Below, in pieces: positions 1 to 8,607 of a stretch of 64,000 nt of DNA (positions are counted from its first letter, which is position 1; each line of letters starts with the position of its first letter). The notes under the pieces are model-generated. The model was not told the DNA's origin and did no database searches. It saw nothing but the letters and a program-made list of their open reading frames with translations. A program made the translations under genes and the position numbers. This DNA is from Nitrosopumilus sp. GTDB taxonomy: Archaea; Thermoproteota; Nitrososphaeria; Nitrososphaerales; Nitrosopumilaceae. Where the stretch lies: contig NZ_JAILWA010000001.1 in assembly GCF_025699255.1 (NCBI RefSeq), forward strand, positions 241,322 to 305,321, read 5' to 3'.

Positions 1-882
1 TGGAAACATATCAAAAAAATCCAAGAGTTAGGATACATTGTAGAATCAAAACAAAAACTAGGATACAAGCTAATATCAAATTCGGAATTGTTGTTACCAT
101 GGGAAATTACTTCAAATTTGAAAACAAAAATTATTGGTCAGCAGGCATTTTATTTTGATTCAATAGATTCAACTCAAAATCAGGCATTAAAAATGACAGA
201 AGAACCCAACATCAACGGAGCTGTTATAGTTGCAGCAAAACAAACGGGAGGGCGAGGAAGAGATGGAAGGAAATGGATGTCACCAAAAGGGGGAATATGG
301 ATTTCAATCATATTGAAACCAGAATTTGACATATCAATTACAACATTATTTCCAATAGCATCATCGCTTGCATTATCAATTGCAATTGAAAAAACATTTT
401 CCATTAAACCAGAATTGAAGTGGCCAAATGATTTGACAATCAAAGGTAAAAAAGTAGCTGGAATGTTAGTAGATGTGTCGTTAGAGTCAAACAGAATTGA
501 GAATTTAGTTTTGGGAGTAGGAATAAATTTTGATGTGAACGTAAAACAAATTGAAAAATCTCTCAAAGGAACTGCAAATTTTTATGGAATTGCATCGCTT
601 AGTGATCAAAATCAAAAAGTAAAACCAATACAATTAGTTCAAACATTCTTGGTAGAATTGGAAAAAATTTACAAGAATCTAAACTCCAAAAAAATTAAAG
701 AAATCATAAATGAATGGACAATAAGATCATCCACCATAGGAAAAAATGTGGAATTAAACACAATTAATGGGAAAATTAAAGGAAAAGCGATTAAAATTGA
801 TGAAGATGGATCTCTAATATTATCAGAAAACAACAAAAATTACAAAGTGATTGCAGGCGACATCATACATATGTCAAAATAA
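1..882 (+). CDS. birA: Biotin--protein ligase BirA (5' end outside window)
   Basis: Attaches biotin to the biotin carboxyl carrier protein, in this lineage of the acetyl-CoA/propionyl-CoA carboxylase that fixes bicarbonate. The reading frame is open from base 1, and the first 30 or so codons (WKHIKKIQELGYIVES) look like the end of a winged-helix domain, so the protein is probably the regulatory HTH-plus-ligase form. The catalytic core shows the biotinyl-AMP loop GGRGRDGRKW and the KWPNDL motif followed by KKVAGMLVD. The C-terminal beta domain runs to the stop. The true start lies upstream. Family assignment is firm; the DNA-binding role is inferred from the partial N-terminus. Confidence 0.93.
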   Translation, partial: WKHIKKIQELGYIVESKQKLGYKLISNSELLLPWEITSNLKTKIIGQQAFYFDSIDSTQNQALKMTEEPNINGAVIVAAKQTGGRGRDGRKWMSPKGGIWISIILKPEFDISITTLFPIASSLALSIAIEKTFSIKPELKWPNDLTIKGKKVAGMLVDVSLESNRIENLVLGVGINFDVNVKQIEKSLKGTANFYGIASLSDQNQKVKPIQLVQTFLVELEKIYKNLNSKKIKEIINEWTIRSSTIGKNVELNTINGKIKGKAIKIDEDGSLILSENNKNYKVIAGDIIHMSK

Positions 883-884
883 AA

Positions 885-1241
885 TCATTTTTTCTTAGAT
901 TTAGTTTTTAATTTTGAAGTTTTTTTTACAGGTGTAGAGATCAAAGAGGATTGTTCCTTAAGAATATCTTTAAGATCTTTTTGGATATCAAATACAGAAG
1001 ATAATAATTCTTCAAGGGCAACAGAATATTGTTCATATGCAATCAGTAATTCATCTTTTTTTTCATTGGTTTTTGAAAGATACTCATTTGAGCGGAGCAA
1101 ATTAGCATTATCAATCATTTCAGGTAAATCGTCAACAGATCCACCTAACCCATCCAATTCACTTTGAATTGCTTGAATTTTTTTTCGTAAATCATAAATG
1201 ATTTCACCTACACCCACATTTGTCAATACTAAATCAGACAA
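885..1241 (-). CDS. Small coiled-coil protein, function unknown
   Basis: I do not recognise this 118-residue protein. It is highly charged, predicted mostly helical, with heptad-like stretches (residues about 14-32 and 50-95), and ends in a very basic Lys-rich tail (KKTSKLKTKSKKK). No signal peptide or membrane segment is visible. It converges on birA with two bases between the stops. The helical body and basic tail would suit a nucleic-acid or surface contact, but this is only inference. Confidence 0.7.
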   Translation of the reverse strand: MSDLVLTNVGVGEIIYDLRKKIQAIQSELDGLGGSVDDLPEMIDNANLLRSNEYLSKTNEKKDELLIAYEQYSVALEELLSSVFDIQKDLKDILKEQSSLISTPVKKTSKLKTKSKKK

Positions 1242-1365
1242 TCATTAATGAATTAAAGATTTTCTAAATTCTTTAAAACAATAAATCAAATCATTAAAAA
1301 CAAGCATGTTAAAGTAGAAATTGGAAACAAACTATAAACAAAATCAAAAATATGAAAAAATTAAG

Positions 1366-2784
1366 ATGAAGATAGTTTATTTTTTAATTGCCATTTTAGT
1401 CAGTTTCACGATTTCACATCAAACAAGTTTTGCACAAATCAATGAAGACCCTGAAATTATGTTTAATATAGCAAAAGAGCATTTTGTTAGAGGCGAATAC
1501 AAAGAAGCAGTATCCATTTATGATGAAATTTTAGAGATTGCCCCCAACAACATCTCAACTCTCAAAATGAAAGGAATAGCCCAAAGTAACTTAGAACAGC
1601 ATACTAGTTCATTAAAACAATTTTTCAAAGTATTACAATACAAACCAGATGACATTATTTCGTTAACAGGTATGGGTGTAGGGTTTGGATATTTAGGAGA
1701 ATATCAAGAATCCATAGCATATTTTGAAAAAGCATCCATGCAAAAACCAAGTAGCGTAGTAATTAACAACTATAAAGAATTCATCAACAAGGTAATTACA
1801 AAATACCCATACACACCTACTGAAAAACCAAAAACAGCACAAACCCAAATCACATCAATTCCAGAATGGATAAAACCAATAGCAAAGTGGTGGTCAGAAG
1901 AAACAATTGAAGATTCAGAATTCAACTCTGCATTAGTATATTTAATTAAAAACAAAATTATTCAAATCCCTCCCGTAGACACATTAAATCAATCAAATGA
2001 ACAAATTCCAAATTGGATTAGAAACAATGCTGGATGGTGGGCTGATGGACAGATTGATGATGAAGCATTTGTGCAAGGAATTCAATATCTAATTAGTAAT
2101 GGAATAATATCAGTCAATGTTGAAGAACCAACCAAATCTCAAGAAGAGTTAGAACAGGAATTTTATTTATTTGAAAAATATCTCAGAGATATTTCAAATA
2201 ACATTTCCAAAGAAAAAAGATACATCGAATATCCCAACCCAAGTCAAGATGTAATAAAGAAATTCCTCAGAGATTATGTAAAATGGAATTTTGAAGAACA
2301 AGTTAAAAAGGCATCAGAAAAATTCCCAGACCCAACATATCAAATTGAAGATGACACATACATAATCAATTACAAAGTTTACATTAATGAACAGCCAACA
2401 GGATTACCATTAGATCACGTAAGTACACTATCAAACAGTTTTGAATTTTGGGAAAATCAAGAGTTAACCACAAATGAACAAAAAGCTAAAATCCAATTTG
2501 AGATTACAGATTTGAAACATGAAGCAAATGTGTGGGTAACATGGGTAGTTCGAGATATTGGTGAAGGGGTATTAGGTCATGCACACCTCGGCAAAGGAGT
2601 TGTAGAAGTGACCTTAGGAGATTACAATTGTGATGGAAGTTTTCAATTATACGATGTAAATAGTGTTGAAACTATCATGACTCATGAATTAGGACACTCA
2701 ATTGGATTAAAACATGTCAATGACAAAAACAACATCATGTTTCCATCATTTACACCATCATATGCATATTGTCTACTAAGTTAA
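1366..2784 (+). CDS. Secreted TPR / matrixin-like metalloprotease
   Basis: Probable exported zinc protease. I place the start at the ATG at 1366, because it opens directly with a signal peptide (MKIVYFLIAILVSF, cleavage near SFA-QIN); the open frame extends back to a TTG at 1321. After the signal come about three TPR units. Next are two thaumarchaeal repeats of the type IPxWI-x3-A-x-WW-x6-D-x2-F-x6-YLI, then a C-terminal catalytic domain with the metzincin signature HELGHSIGLKH and a downstream NNIMFPS that fits the Met-turn. This is the matrixin (M10) pattern. The same WW repeat occurs in the secreted protein at 9114-10124. The substrate is unknown. Confidence 0.82.
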   Translation: MKIVYFLIAILVSFTISHQTSFAQINEDPEIMFNIAKEHFVRGEYKEAVSIYDEILEIAPNNISTLKMKGIAQSNLEQHTSSLKQFFKVLQYKPDDIISLTGMGVGFGYLGEYQESIAYFEKASMQKPSSVVINNYKEFINKVITKYPYTPTEKPKTAQTQITSIPEWIKPIAKWWSEETIEDSEFNSALVYLIKNKIIQIPPVDTLNQSNEQIPNWIRNNAGWWADGQIDDEAFVQGIQYLISNGIISVNVEEPTKSQEELEQEFYLFEKYLRDISNNISKEKRYIEYPNPSQDVIKKFLRDYVKWNFEEQVKKASEKFPDPTYQIEDDTYIINYKVYINEQPTGLPLDHVSTLSNSFEFWENQELTTNEQKAKIQFEITDLKHEANVWVTWVVRDIGEGVLGHAHLGKGVVEVTLGDYNCDGSFQLYDVNSVETIMTHELGHSIGLKHVNDKNNIMFPSFTPSYAYCLLS

Positions 2785-2902
2785 TCATAAAATCGGATCA
2801 TGTTCTAAAATATGAGAATAAGGATTAGCTCAACCTACACACAATTAACCTGCAGATATTTGGTAAAATGGATAATAAGGCATTTTGATAATAATTAACA
2901 TT

Positions 2903-3814
2903 ATGCTCAAAAACACTATGGTTACAGGACCAAAATGCCCATCATGTGGAGACAAAAAAATGGTCACAGATCAAAATACAGGAGAATTGTTCTGCAGTAA
3001 ATGCGGACTAGTTGTAACAGACAAAATTGCAGATACTGGAGCTGAATGGCGTTCATTTTCAAATGATGAAGGTAACAAAGCCAGAACAGGTGCAGGAACA
3101 TCACTTACTATGCACGACATGGGATTATCAACAGTAATTGGTGCTGCAAATAAAGATGCAACAGGAAAACCATTATCGGCAAGTGTTAAAAGTTCAATTG
3201 AAAGACTAAGAACTTGGGACAGTAGAAGTCAAGCACATTCCTCTGCAGATAGAAATTTGAGACAAGCATTAAACGAAATGGACAAATTAAAAGATAAACT
3301 TGCATTAACTGATGCGGTAATTGAAAAGGCAGCATACATTTACAGAAAAGCCATGGAGAAAAAATTAGTTAGAGGTCGTTCAATCCAAGGATTAGTAGCT
3401 GCATGTCTTTATGCATCTTGTAGAAACACAGAAACACCACGAACGTTGGACGATATTGCAAAGGGGATAAACATTAGAAGAAAAGATGTTGCCAGATGTT
3501 ATCGATTAATTTTTAGAGAATTAGAATTAAAAATGCCGGTTGTTGATCCTGTGAAAGGAGTTTCAAGAATTGCAAGCATTGCAGAATTGAGCGAAAAAAG
3601 TAAAAGAAAAGCAATTGCAATTTTAAATCAAGCAAAAGATATCGGAATGGTGGCAGGAAAGGATCCAATGGGAATTGCAGCAGCAGCGCTTTATCTTGCA
3701 TGTATCAGCACAGGAGAAGTGAAATCGCAAAAAGATATTTCAATTGCATCAGGAGTTACAGAAGTAACCATTAGAAATAGATGTGCAGGCTTGAGACAAA
3801 TGCTTAAAGATTAA
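2903..3814 (+). CDS. tfb: Transcription initiation factor IIB (TFB)
   Basis: Archaeal TFB, which recruits RNA polymerase to TBP-bound promoters and reads the BRE. It has an N-terminal zinc ribbon (CPSCG...CSKCG), a B-reader/linker region (GAEWRSFSNDEG) and two cyclin-fold repeats; the second ends with a recognition helix (TEVTIRNRCAGLR). Length is about 303 residues, normal for TFB. The start could be ATG 2903, ATG 2918 or TTG 2885; I prefer 2903 without strong evidence. Nitrosopumilaceae usually encode several TFB paralogues, so this may be one of a set. Confidence 0.95.
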   Translation: MLKNTMVTGPKCPSCGDKKMVTDQNTGELFCSKCGLVVTDKIADTGAEWRSFSNDEGNKARTGAGTSLTMHDMGLSTVIGAANKDATGKPLSASVKSSIERLRTWDSRSQAHSSADRNLRQALNEMDKLKDKLALTDAVIEKAAYIYRKAMEKKLVRGRSIQGLVAACLYASCRNTETPRTLDDIAKGINIRRKDVARCYRLIFRELELKMPVVDPVKGVSRIASIAELSEKSKRKAIAILNQAKDIGMVAGKDPMGIAAAALYLACISTGEVKSQKDISIASGVTEVTIRNRCAGLRQMLKD

Positions 3815-3820
3815 ACAAGA

Positions 3821-4231
3821 TTAATTTTGTGATCGTTCAAATTCCATCTTATCCCAAGGAAATACCACATATGCATCATTATCTGTTTTTTTTCCATACG
3901 TTAATTGTGAAGGATATGTCTTATTACGTCTAGCAAACAATGTAACATAAAATAATTTTGAAGGATCATCAATCTTGGCGCAAATATTGTCAAAAGTTTT
4001 TCCAGAATCAAAAATATCATCCACAAACATAGAATTATGCGATATGACGGTTTCATCTACAAATATTTTGTCTATCCCCAATTGATCTGCCAATAATCGA
4101 GAAGGTACCAATCCTCCTCGACTCAAAGTGCTAATACTAGAAAAAAACCTAGTAGATTTTGAAATAATATTTGCAAGATTTGCAACTATTGAATCAATAT
4201 CAGACCAGCTAACATATTGTGCAGATACCAC
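3821..4231 (-). CDS. Type I phosphoribosyltransferase
   Basis: A short (136 aa) PRTase-fold protein. The PRPP-binding signature MFVDDIFDSGKTF is at residues 68-80, and STLSRGGLVPSRLLAD (about 35-50) fits the PPi-loop region. Such short archaeal enzymes are usually grouped with hypoxanthine/xanthine-guanine PRTases that salvage purine bases. The hood region that sets base specificity is too divergent to call the substrate. It is followed 39 bp upstream on the same strand by the 4271-4663 gene, so the two may be cotranscribed. Confidence 0.82.
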   Translation of the reverse strand: MVSAQYVSWSDIDSIVANLANIISKSTRFFSSISTLSRGGLVPSRLLADQLGIDKIFVDETVISHNSMFVDDIFDSGKTFDNICAKIDDPSKLFYVTLFARRNKTYPSQLTYGKKTDNDAYVVFPWDKMEFERSQN

Positions 4232-4270
4232 ATTTAGAATTTTTAAAAAAGATGAATTAAGTTGTTATGA

Positions 4271-4663
4271 TCAGAATGTTTTCAATGGAGATTTTTTTAA
4301 AGAATCAATAATTTTTAAGACTTTGAAAGGCAATTTACCAAAATCAATGTCTTTTTCACAAGACAATAACAATACATCATCATTATTTAATGGAAAACTC
4401 ATTACAATGACTTTATCCCGATAAGACATTGAAAAATGAACCTCACCAAATTCAGCATCAAATTCATGTCTCATTCGTACACGTAATGCTAGCTCCATGA
4501 ACATCATTTCATCTTGTTTTTGAGCTTCAAGAGAAAGCAATCCATCTTTCATGCCACCTGCAATTAGATGACCTCTGTTATTGATGAGCCTAGCTGAACG
4601 CATTTTTGAGTCTAATGAGATAATGTTTTGACATATTTTTTCAAGCTCATCAACATTATCCAT
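4271..4663 (-). CDS. Small roadblock-like thaumarchaeal protein (DUF6659-like)
   Basis: A 130-residue cytosolic protein with a short helix, then a beta strand and turn (RLINNRGHLIAGGMKDGL), then a central helix, a strand pair (VHFSMSYRDKVIVMSFPL) and a C-terminal helix. Paralogues occur at 10178-10555 and 50528-50902, sharing the G-x-L-I-A-G-G-x-K-x-G-L element or its variant. The order resembles roadblock/LC7 or profilin-like small modules. I believe this matches a thaumarchaeal family called DUF6659, from memory. No catalytic residues stand out. Confidence 0.7.
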   Translation of the reverse strand: MDNVDELEKICQNIISLDSKMRSARLINNRGHLIAGGMKDGLLSLEAQKQDEMMFMELALRVRMRHEFDAEFGEVHFSMSYRDKVIVMSFPLNNDDVLLLSCEKDIDFGKLPFKVLKIIDSLKKSPLKTF

Positions 4664-4716
4664 TAGTCTAATTTAGTAATCGAACTATTTATTGCGATCT
4701 GTAATTAACGATATCT

Positions 4717-5292
4717 GTGCAATCAGATTCTTCAAAAAATACAATGGACTATTACAAGCATTTGTCATTGTTTTGGACAGATTTAATGCATCTGATGTCA
4801 AGTAAACCACAAGCACTAGCATCAACAGGGCCTATGAGAGCATTTGCAGCAAATTCAAAAAAAGTAACTACAGAACTAATTGAGATTAATGAAGATTTGA
4901 TGGGATTTAATCAGTATCTTACTGAATACTATAAGCAACTAGCCAACGCATGGGAAGTAGCTCAAAAGAAAGTAAATTTGAAAGCTCCCGAAGTACCCCA
5001 AGATGTAGAACAAATTGAAGCATTCAAAAGAATATGGATAGATATTTTCGATAATGATTTTACAGAGTTATTTGACTCTAAAGAATTTGGAGAGAATTAT
5101 GGAAAGCTTGTGTCAAAAGAATTGGAACTTACAAAACATTGGAACAATATCACAAATGTAGTTTTACAATCAGTCAATCTACCAAGTAAAGAAGAAATCG
5201 ATGAGGTCTATAAGGAACTTCATTCTTTGAAAAAAAGAGTAGGTAAACTAGAATTAGAATTAAAAAAAAGAGGAAGAAGTAAAAATGCATAG
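4717..5292 (+). CDS. phaE: Polyhydroxyalkanoate synthase subunit PhaE
   Basis: Non-catalytic subunit of a class III PHA synthase. The 191-residue protein is helical and hydrophilic, has the MDYYKHLSLFWTDLM opening and ends in a coiled coil (VYKELHSLKKRVGKLELELKKR) as expected for PhaE. It overlaps phaC by 8 bp, indicating translational coupling. The start is a GTG at 4717; an ATG at 4744 is an alternative. Sequence conservation in PhaE is weak, so the call depends partly on the phaC neighbour. Confidence 0.85.
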   Translation: MQSDSSKNTMDYYKHLSLFWTDLMHLMSSKPQALASTGPMRAFAANSKKVTTELIEINEDLMGFNQYLTEYYKQLANAWEVAQKKVNLKAPEVPQDVEQIEAFKRIWIDIFDNDFTELFDSKEFGENYGKLVSKELELTKHWNNITNVVLQSVNLPSKEEIDEVYKELHSLKKRVGKLELELKKRGRSKNA

Positions 5293-6349
5293 TGAATCAA
5301 AAATTGATCCAAAGATCATCGAAGAAGTATTAAAATTCAGTAAAAATGTAATAGATGCTCCAAAATTAGTTTCTGCACCAGATGAGATTAGCTTAGAAGT
5401 GACACCTCATGACACTGTTCATGAATTAGACAAAACAAGATTACTTCGTTATAGACCACTTACAGAAAAACAACATAAAACACCATTGTTGATTTCATAT
5501 GCATTGATTAACAGATATCACATATTAGATATTCAACCTGAAAAAAGTTGGGTAAGAAATCTTCTACAACAAGGATTTGATGTATACATGTTAGATTGGG
5601 GAACACCAACAAGCATGGACAAATATTTAGATTTTGATGATTATGTAAATGGATATCTGGATTCAGCAGTAGAATACATAAAAAATGAATCATCAAATGA
5701 AAAAATTTCATTACAAGGATATTGTACAGGAGCAACTATTTCCACGGCATATACTGCATTACATCCAGAAAGTGTGAAAAATTATATCGCAACAGCACCA
5801 GTAATTGACGGATGGCGGGATACAACCGTGATCAGTAATCTTGCCAAACACATGGACGTAGAAAAAATGGTTGAAACCATTGGAAACATGCCTCCAGAAT
5901 TCATGTACTATTGTTTTTCTGTTTTAAAGCCATTTGAGCAAGGAATTGAAAAATATGTAAAATTTTTTAAAAATATTGATAACAAAAAATTTGTAGATAA
6001 TTTCCTCAGAGTTGAAAAATGGTTAGGAGACACGCCCCCAATTCCAGGAGAATTATTCAAACAATGGATTAAAGATATCTATCAAGAAAACTTGCTAATT
6101 CAAAATAAAATGTATGTAGGAGGCGAACACATAGATTTGAAAAAGATCAATATGCCAACATTTACACAAATTGCAGTAGGAGATCACTTGGTATCACCAG
6201 AATGCAGTATGCCGTTACATTATGCAATTGGAAGTGAAGATAAAACGCTCAGAATGTATCCTACAGGACACGTAGGAATGATAGCTAGTTCCTTATCACA
6301 AAAGAAAGTGTTGCCAGAATTAGGAAAATGGTTATCTGAAAGATCATAA
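5285..6349 (+). CDS. phaC: Class III polyhydroxyalkanoate synthase PhaC
   Basis: Polymerises (R)-3-hydroxyacyl-CoA into PHA carbon-storage granules. The 354 aa alpha/beta-hydrolase fold shows the lipase-like box GYCTGA with the nucleophile Cys147. Asp300 (AVGDHLVSP) and His329 (YPTGHVGM) complete the triad; these positions are nearly those of the class III enzyme of Allochromatium. The length is typical of class III, which needs PhaE, encoded just upstream. Together with the granule-protein genes on the opposite strand it forms a complete PHA locus, suggesting storage of carbon or reductant. Confidence 0.96.
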   Translation: MHSESKIDPKIIEEVLKFSKNVIDAPKLVSAPDEISLEVTPHDTVHELDKTRLLRYRPLTEKQHKTPLLISYALINRYHILDIQPEKSWVRNLLQQGFDVYMLDWGTPTSMDKYLDFDDYVNGYLDSAVEYIKNESSNEKISLQGYCTGATISTAYTALHPESVKNYIATAPVIDGWRDTTVISNLAKHMDVEKMVETIGNMPPEFMYYCFSVLKPFEQGIEKYVKFFKNIDNKKFVDNFLRVEKWLGDTPPIPGELFKQWIKDIYQENLLIQNKMYVGGEHIDLKKINMPTFTQIAVGDHLVSPECSMPLHYAIGSEDKTLRMYPTGHVGMIASSLSQKKVLPELGKWLSERS

Positions 6350-6381
6350 AAAAGAAAAAAATTAAAAAAATAGATTTTTCA

Positions 6382-6810
6382 CTAGTTAGTTTTTGTAGTG
6401 AATGCAGAAATCCACGATTTTAGAATATTTCTGTTAAGGTCAGCAAATGATTTTGCATTATCGTTGAATGTTTTAATATTTTGTTGTGTTGCATCGATAG
6501 TTGCAAGAGTTACTTGGTTTTGTATTGAAGCTGCCTTTACAAATTCTTCTGTTGTATCATTGATTACTTTTAATGATGCTTCAGGAATGTTTGCTGCAAT
6601 ACCTGCTTTTTTTACATATTCTTTTTGTAGTGTGATAGTGGAATCTACTACGTTTTCATATGCTTGAAGGAATTCCTGTTGTACATTAGTAATTGACTGA
6701 TGATATTGTGGTACTGATTGTTTAATACCGTTGAAGAGTTTGTCAACATTTTCTTGATATACAGAAAATACATCTTTTGGATTTGTTTGTGTTGTTTCGT
6801 TTTTACTCAT
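6382..6810 (-). CDS. Phasin-like PHA granule-associated protein
   Basis: A 142-residue, almost entirely helical amphipathic protein without signal or membrane segment, rich in Gln, Asn, Ala and Thr, and having the repeated helical pattern of phasins (YQENVDKLFNGIKQSVPQY, NIPEASLKVINDTTEEFVKA). Phasins coat PHA granules and control their number and size. It lies next to phaEC and overlaps the AbrB-domain gene stop. A very strong Shine-Dalgarno precedes it, in keeping with an abundant coat protein. Assigned from composition and context. Confidence 0.78.
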   Translation of the reverse strand: MSKNETTQTNPKDVFSVYQENVDKLFNGIKQSVPQYHQSITNVQQEFLQAYENVVDSTITLQKEYVKKAGIAANIPEASLKVINDTTEEFVKAASIQNQVTLATIDATQQNIKTFNDNAKSFADLNRNILKSWISAFTTKTN

Positions 6811-7232
6811 TGTTTCACCTCCTTATTTTTTGATTTTTTTGCAATTGGTAATATGATGACTTGAACCAAATCACCATCTCCTAAACCAAGGGCATTACGT
6901 TCAGCTTCAGGAATAGAGATTCTCCCATTACTACTGATGGTAGTTTTGTAAGCACCCCAATTCATGAAAGATGGAAGCATTTGTCCGATACTAAACATAG
7001 TGTCCATACTTTTACTTTGCATGGTAGACATGTTATCCATCATATTAGATTGAGTTTGTCGTGCACTTTCAGAAACTCCCTTTAGAGTTTCTAAAGGATT
7101 GAAAGTTTGGCTAGTTTGATTTGACATCAAAGAACCAAAACTTTTCATAAATTCTGCTTGAGCACGGCCACTTTTTTGAATCCAAGATTTGAACATCTCA
7201 GATGGGTCGTATAGGTTTTGATTACCACTCAT
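6807..7232 (-). CDS. Phasin-like protein with C-terminal SpoVT/AbrB domain (PhaR-like)
   Basis: A 141-residue protein. Residues about 1-90 are helical and phasin-like (SEMFKSWIQKSGRAQAEFMK), and residues about 94-128 form a swapped-hairpin AbrB domain (YKTTISSNGRISIPEAERNA, LGLGDGDLVQVIIL). In haloarchaea an AbrB-type protein (PhaR) next to phasin regulates PHA synthesis. The same arrangement here suggests a DNA-binding regulator that also senses granules through its helical part. Its stop overlaps the phasin start (TGATG-type), so they share an mRNA. Confidence 0.8.
   Translation of the reverse strand: MSGNQNLYDPSEMFKSWIQKSGRAQAEFMKSFGSLMSNQTSQTFNPLETLKGVSESARQTQSNMMDNMSTMQSKSMDTMFSIGQMLPSFMNWGAYKTTISSNGRISIPEAERNALGLGDGDLVQVIILPIAKKSKNKEVKQ
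6815..6822 (-). promoter_or_regulatory. Strong Shine-Dalgarno for the phasin gene
   Basis: On the minus strand GGAGGTGA lies five bases before the ATG at 6810, matching the 3' end of the 16S rRNA in this window (which ends in the anti-SD for GGAGGTGA). It is embedded in the last codons of the upstream AbrB-domain gene. Most genes here lack such a motif, so this site probably lifts phasin synthesis above that of its operon partner. Confidence 0.8.
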
Positions 7233-7267
7233 AGGTAATAGTCGGAATCATTAGTATTTAAATGGAT

Positions 7268-8080
7268 CTAAGCACCATTCAAAAATTCCAAAACTTTTGA
7301 AGCAAAGGTATCAGGATCTTGGACATATGGAGTATGACCACACCCATCCATTCTAAAAAATCGACAGTCTTGCAAAGACGAAATAAAACTACCTGAATAA
7401 TCAATAGGAATTACTGGATCCACAGAACCCCAAATGATCAGAGTAGGAATTGTGATAGAACTAAGTTTTGTAGTAATAGGTTTAGAATTTTTTAATCCCA
7501 AAACAGTTGACATGAATGCAAGTTTTGCGTTAGGAAGTTGCATTCGTTCAATAAAACCAGTGATAATATCTTGTGGCACTTCTTCTCCAGAACCTTCCAT
7601 TAATTCAAAAGCGTTTTTGGCAGTTTGTTCATTTGGATATAATGCAGCCATTACGTATGCATCAAGGGCAGGAGTCGATTGAGTCATAGCTCCAGCAGGA
7701 GAAACAAGAACAAGTTTTTCAATTTCTTCAGCATGTGATGAAGTATATGTTGCTGCAATTTGGCCACCTAAAGATGAACCAATCAAATTTGGGCGAACAA
7801 TTCCAATTTGCGCAAAAAATTTTTCCAAAAAATCTGAAAATAATTCAGGAGTGTAATCAATAGTGGGTTTATCGCTCAAACCAAACCCTATCAAATCAGG
7901 GACAATTACACTATAGTGTTTTGAAAAAATAGGAAGTACATTTAACCATCTTTCAGCTGATGCGCCTAATCCATGAAGTAAAACAATAGTGTTTTTTGAG
8001 TTACCAGATTCCAAATATCGGATTTTGTTCCCATCAATTTGGAGGAATTTTTCTTCCACTGTTTTAGCTACAATTATCAT
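7268..8080 (-). CDS. Alpha/beta hydrolase in the PHA locus
   Basis: Serine hydrolase of the alpha/beta fold: oxyanion element LLHGLGAS, nucleophile elbow GSSLGG, acid in IIWGSVDPVIP and His in GCGHTPYVQDP. I prefer the ATG at 8080 (MIIVAKTVEEKFLQIDG) because the frame's extension to 8140 adds an unlikely hydrophobic leader. It lies 35 bp before the AbrB/phasin pair on the same strand, so an intracellular PHA depolymerase or a 3-hydroxyacyl-ester hydrolase is plausible. The family is broad, however, and the substrate cannot be read. Confidence 0.85.
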   Translation of the reverse strand: MIIVAKTVEEKFLQIDGNKIRYLESGNSKNTIVLLHGLGASAERWLNVLPIFSKHYSVIVPDLIGFGLSDKPTIDYTPELFSDFLEKFFAQIGIVRPNLIGSSLGGQIAATYTSSHAEEIEKLVLVSPAGAMTQSTPALDAYVMAALYPNEQTAKNAFELMEGSGEEVPQDIITGFIERMQLPNAKLAFMSTVLGLKNSKPITTKLSSITIPTLIIWGSVDPVIPIDYSGSFISSLQDCRFFRMDGCGHTPYVQDPDTFASKVLEFLNGA

Positions 8081-8174
8081 CACTAGATAAGTTTTAGTGA
8101 ATTGTGCGATCAGCAGATTTTGGATTATTGAAAAGTACAAGTATCTTTTTTAGTATCAACAATACACAAGATTT

Positions 8175-8606
8175 GTGATAAAAAAGAAAATTTCAAAAAT
8201 ATTAGTTCCGTTAGATGGATCAAAAAACTCCATTAGAGGTCTAGAAACAGCAATTACATTGGCCAGAAGTTGTGGGGCGACAATTACTGGAATTTATTCA
8301 ATTTATGCGCCACCGCACTCAGAATTTAGAGGAGTAGGCTCAGTGGAAAAAGCACTGAATGATCAAGTAAAAAAATTCATGGAAGAAGCAAAGGTTTTGG
8401 CTGCAAAAAATGGAATTGTGTTTACTGAAAAAATTGCCAGAGGGGAAATTGGATACAACATAATTAAACTTGCTCACGGAAAAGGGAATTTTGATTTAAT
8501 TGTCATAGGCTCAAGAGGAAGAAGTTCTGCAAAAGAGATGTTCTTTGGGAGTGTTTCAAATTATGTTATTCATACATCCAAAATTCCAGTTGTAGTAGTA
8601 AAATAA
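8175..8606 (+). CDS. Universal stress protein (UspA family)
   Basis: A 143-residue single-domain Usp. It opens with KILVPLDGSKNS and ends with the nucleotide-binding signature IGSRGRSSAKEMFFGSVSNYV (G-x2-G-x9-G-S type) and PVVVVK, so it belongs to the ATP-binding class. The start is a GTG at 8175. It is divergent from the hydrolase gene, with about 95 bp for promoters. Role: general stress or energy sensing; partner unknown. Confidence 0.93.
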   Translation: MIKKKISKILVPLDGSKNSIRGLETAITLARSCGATITGIYSIYAPPHSEFRGVGSVEKALNDQVKKFMEEAKVLAAKNGIVFTEKIARGEIGYNIIKLAHGKGNFDLIVIGSRGRSSAKEMFFGSVSNYVIHTSKIPVVVVK

Positions 8607-8607
8607 T

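Noticed and set aside
180..566. 128-codon minus-strand frame
   Set aside because: Antisense shadow of birA.
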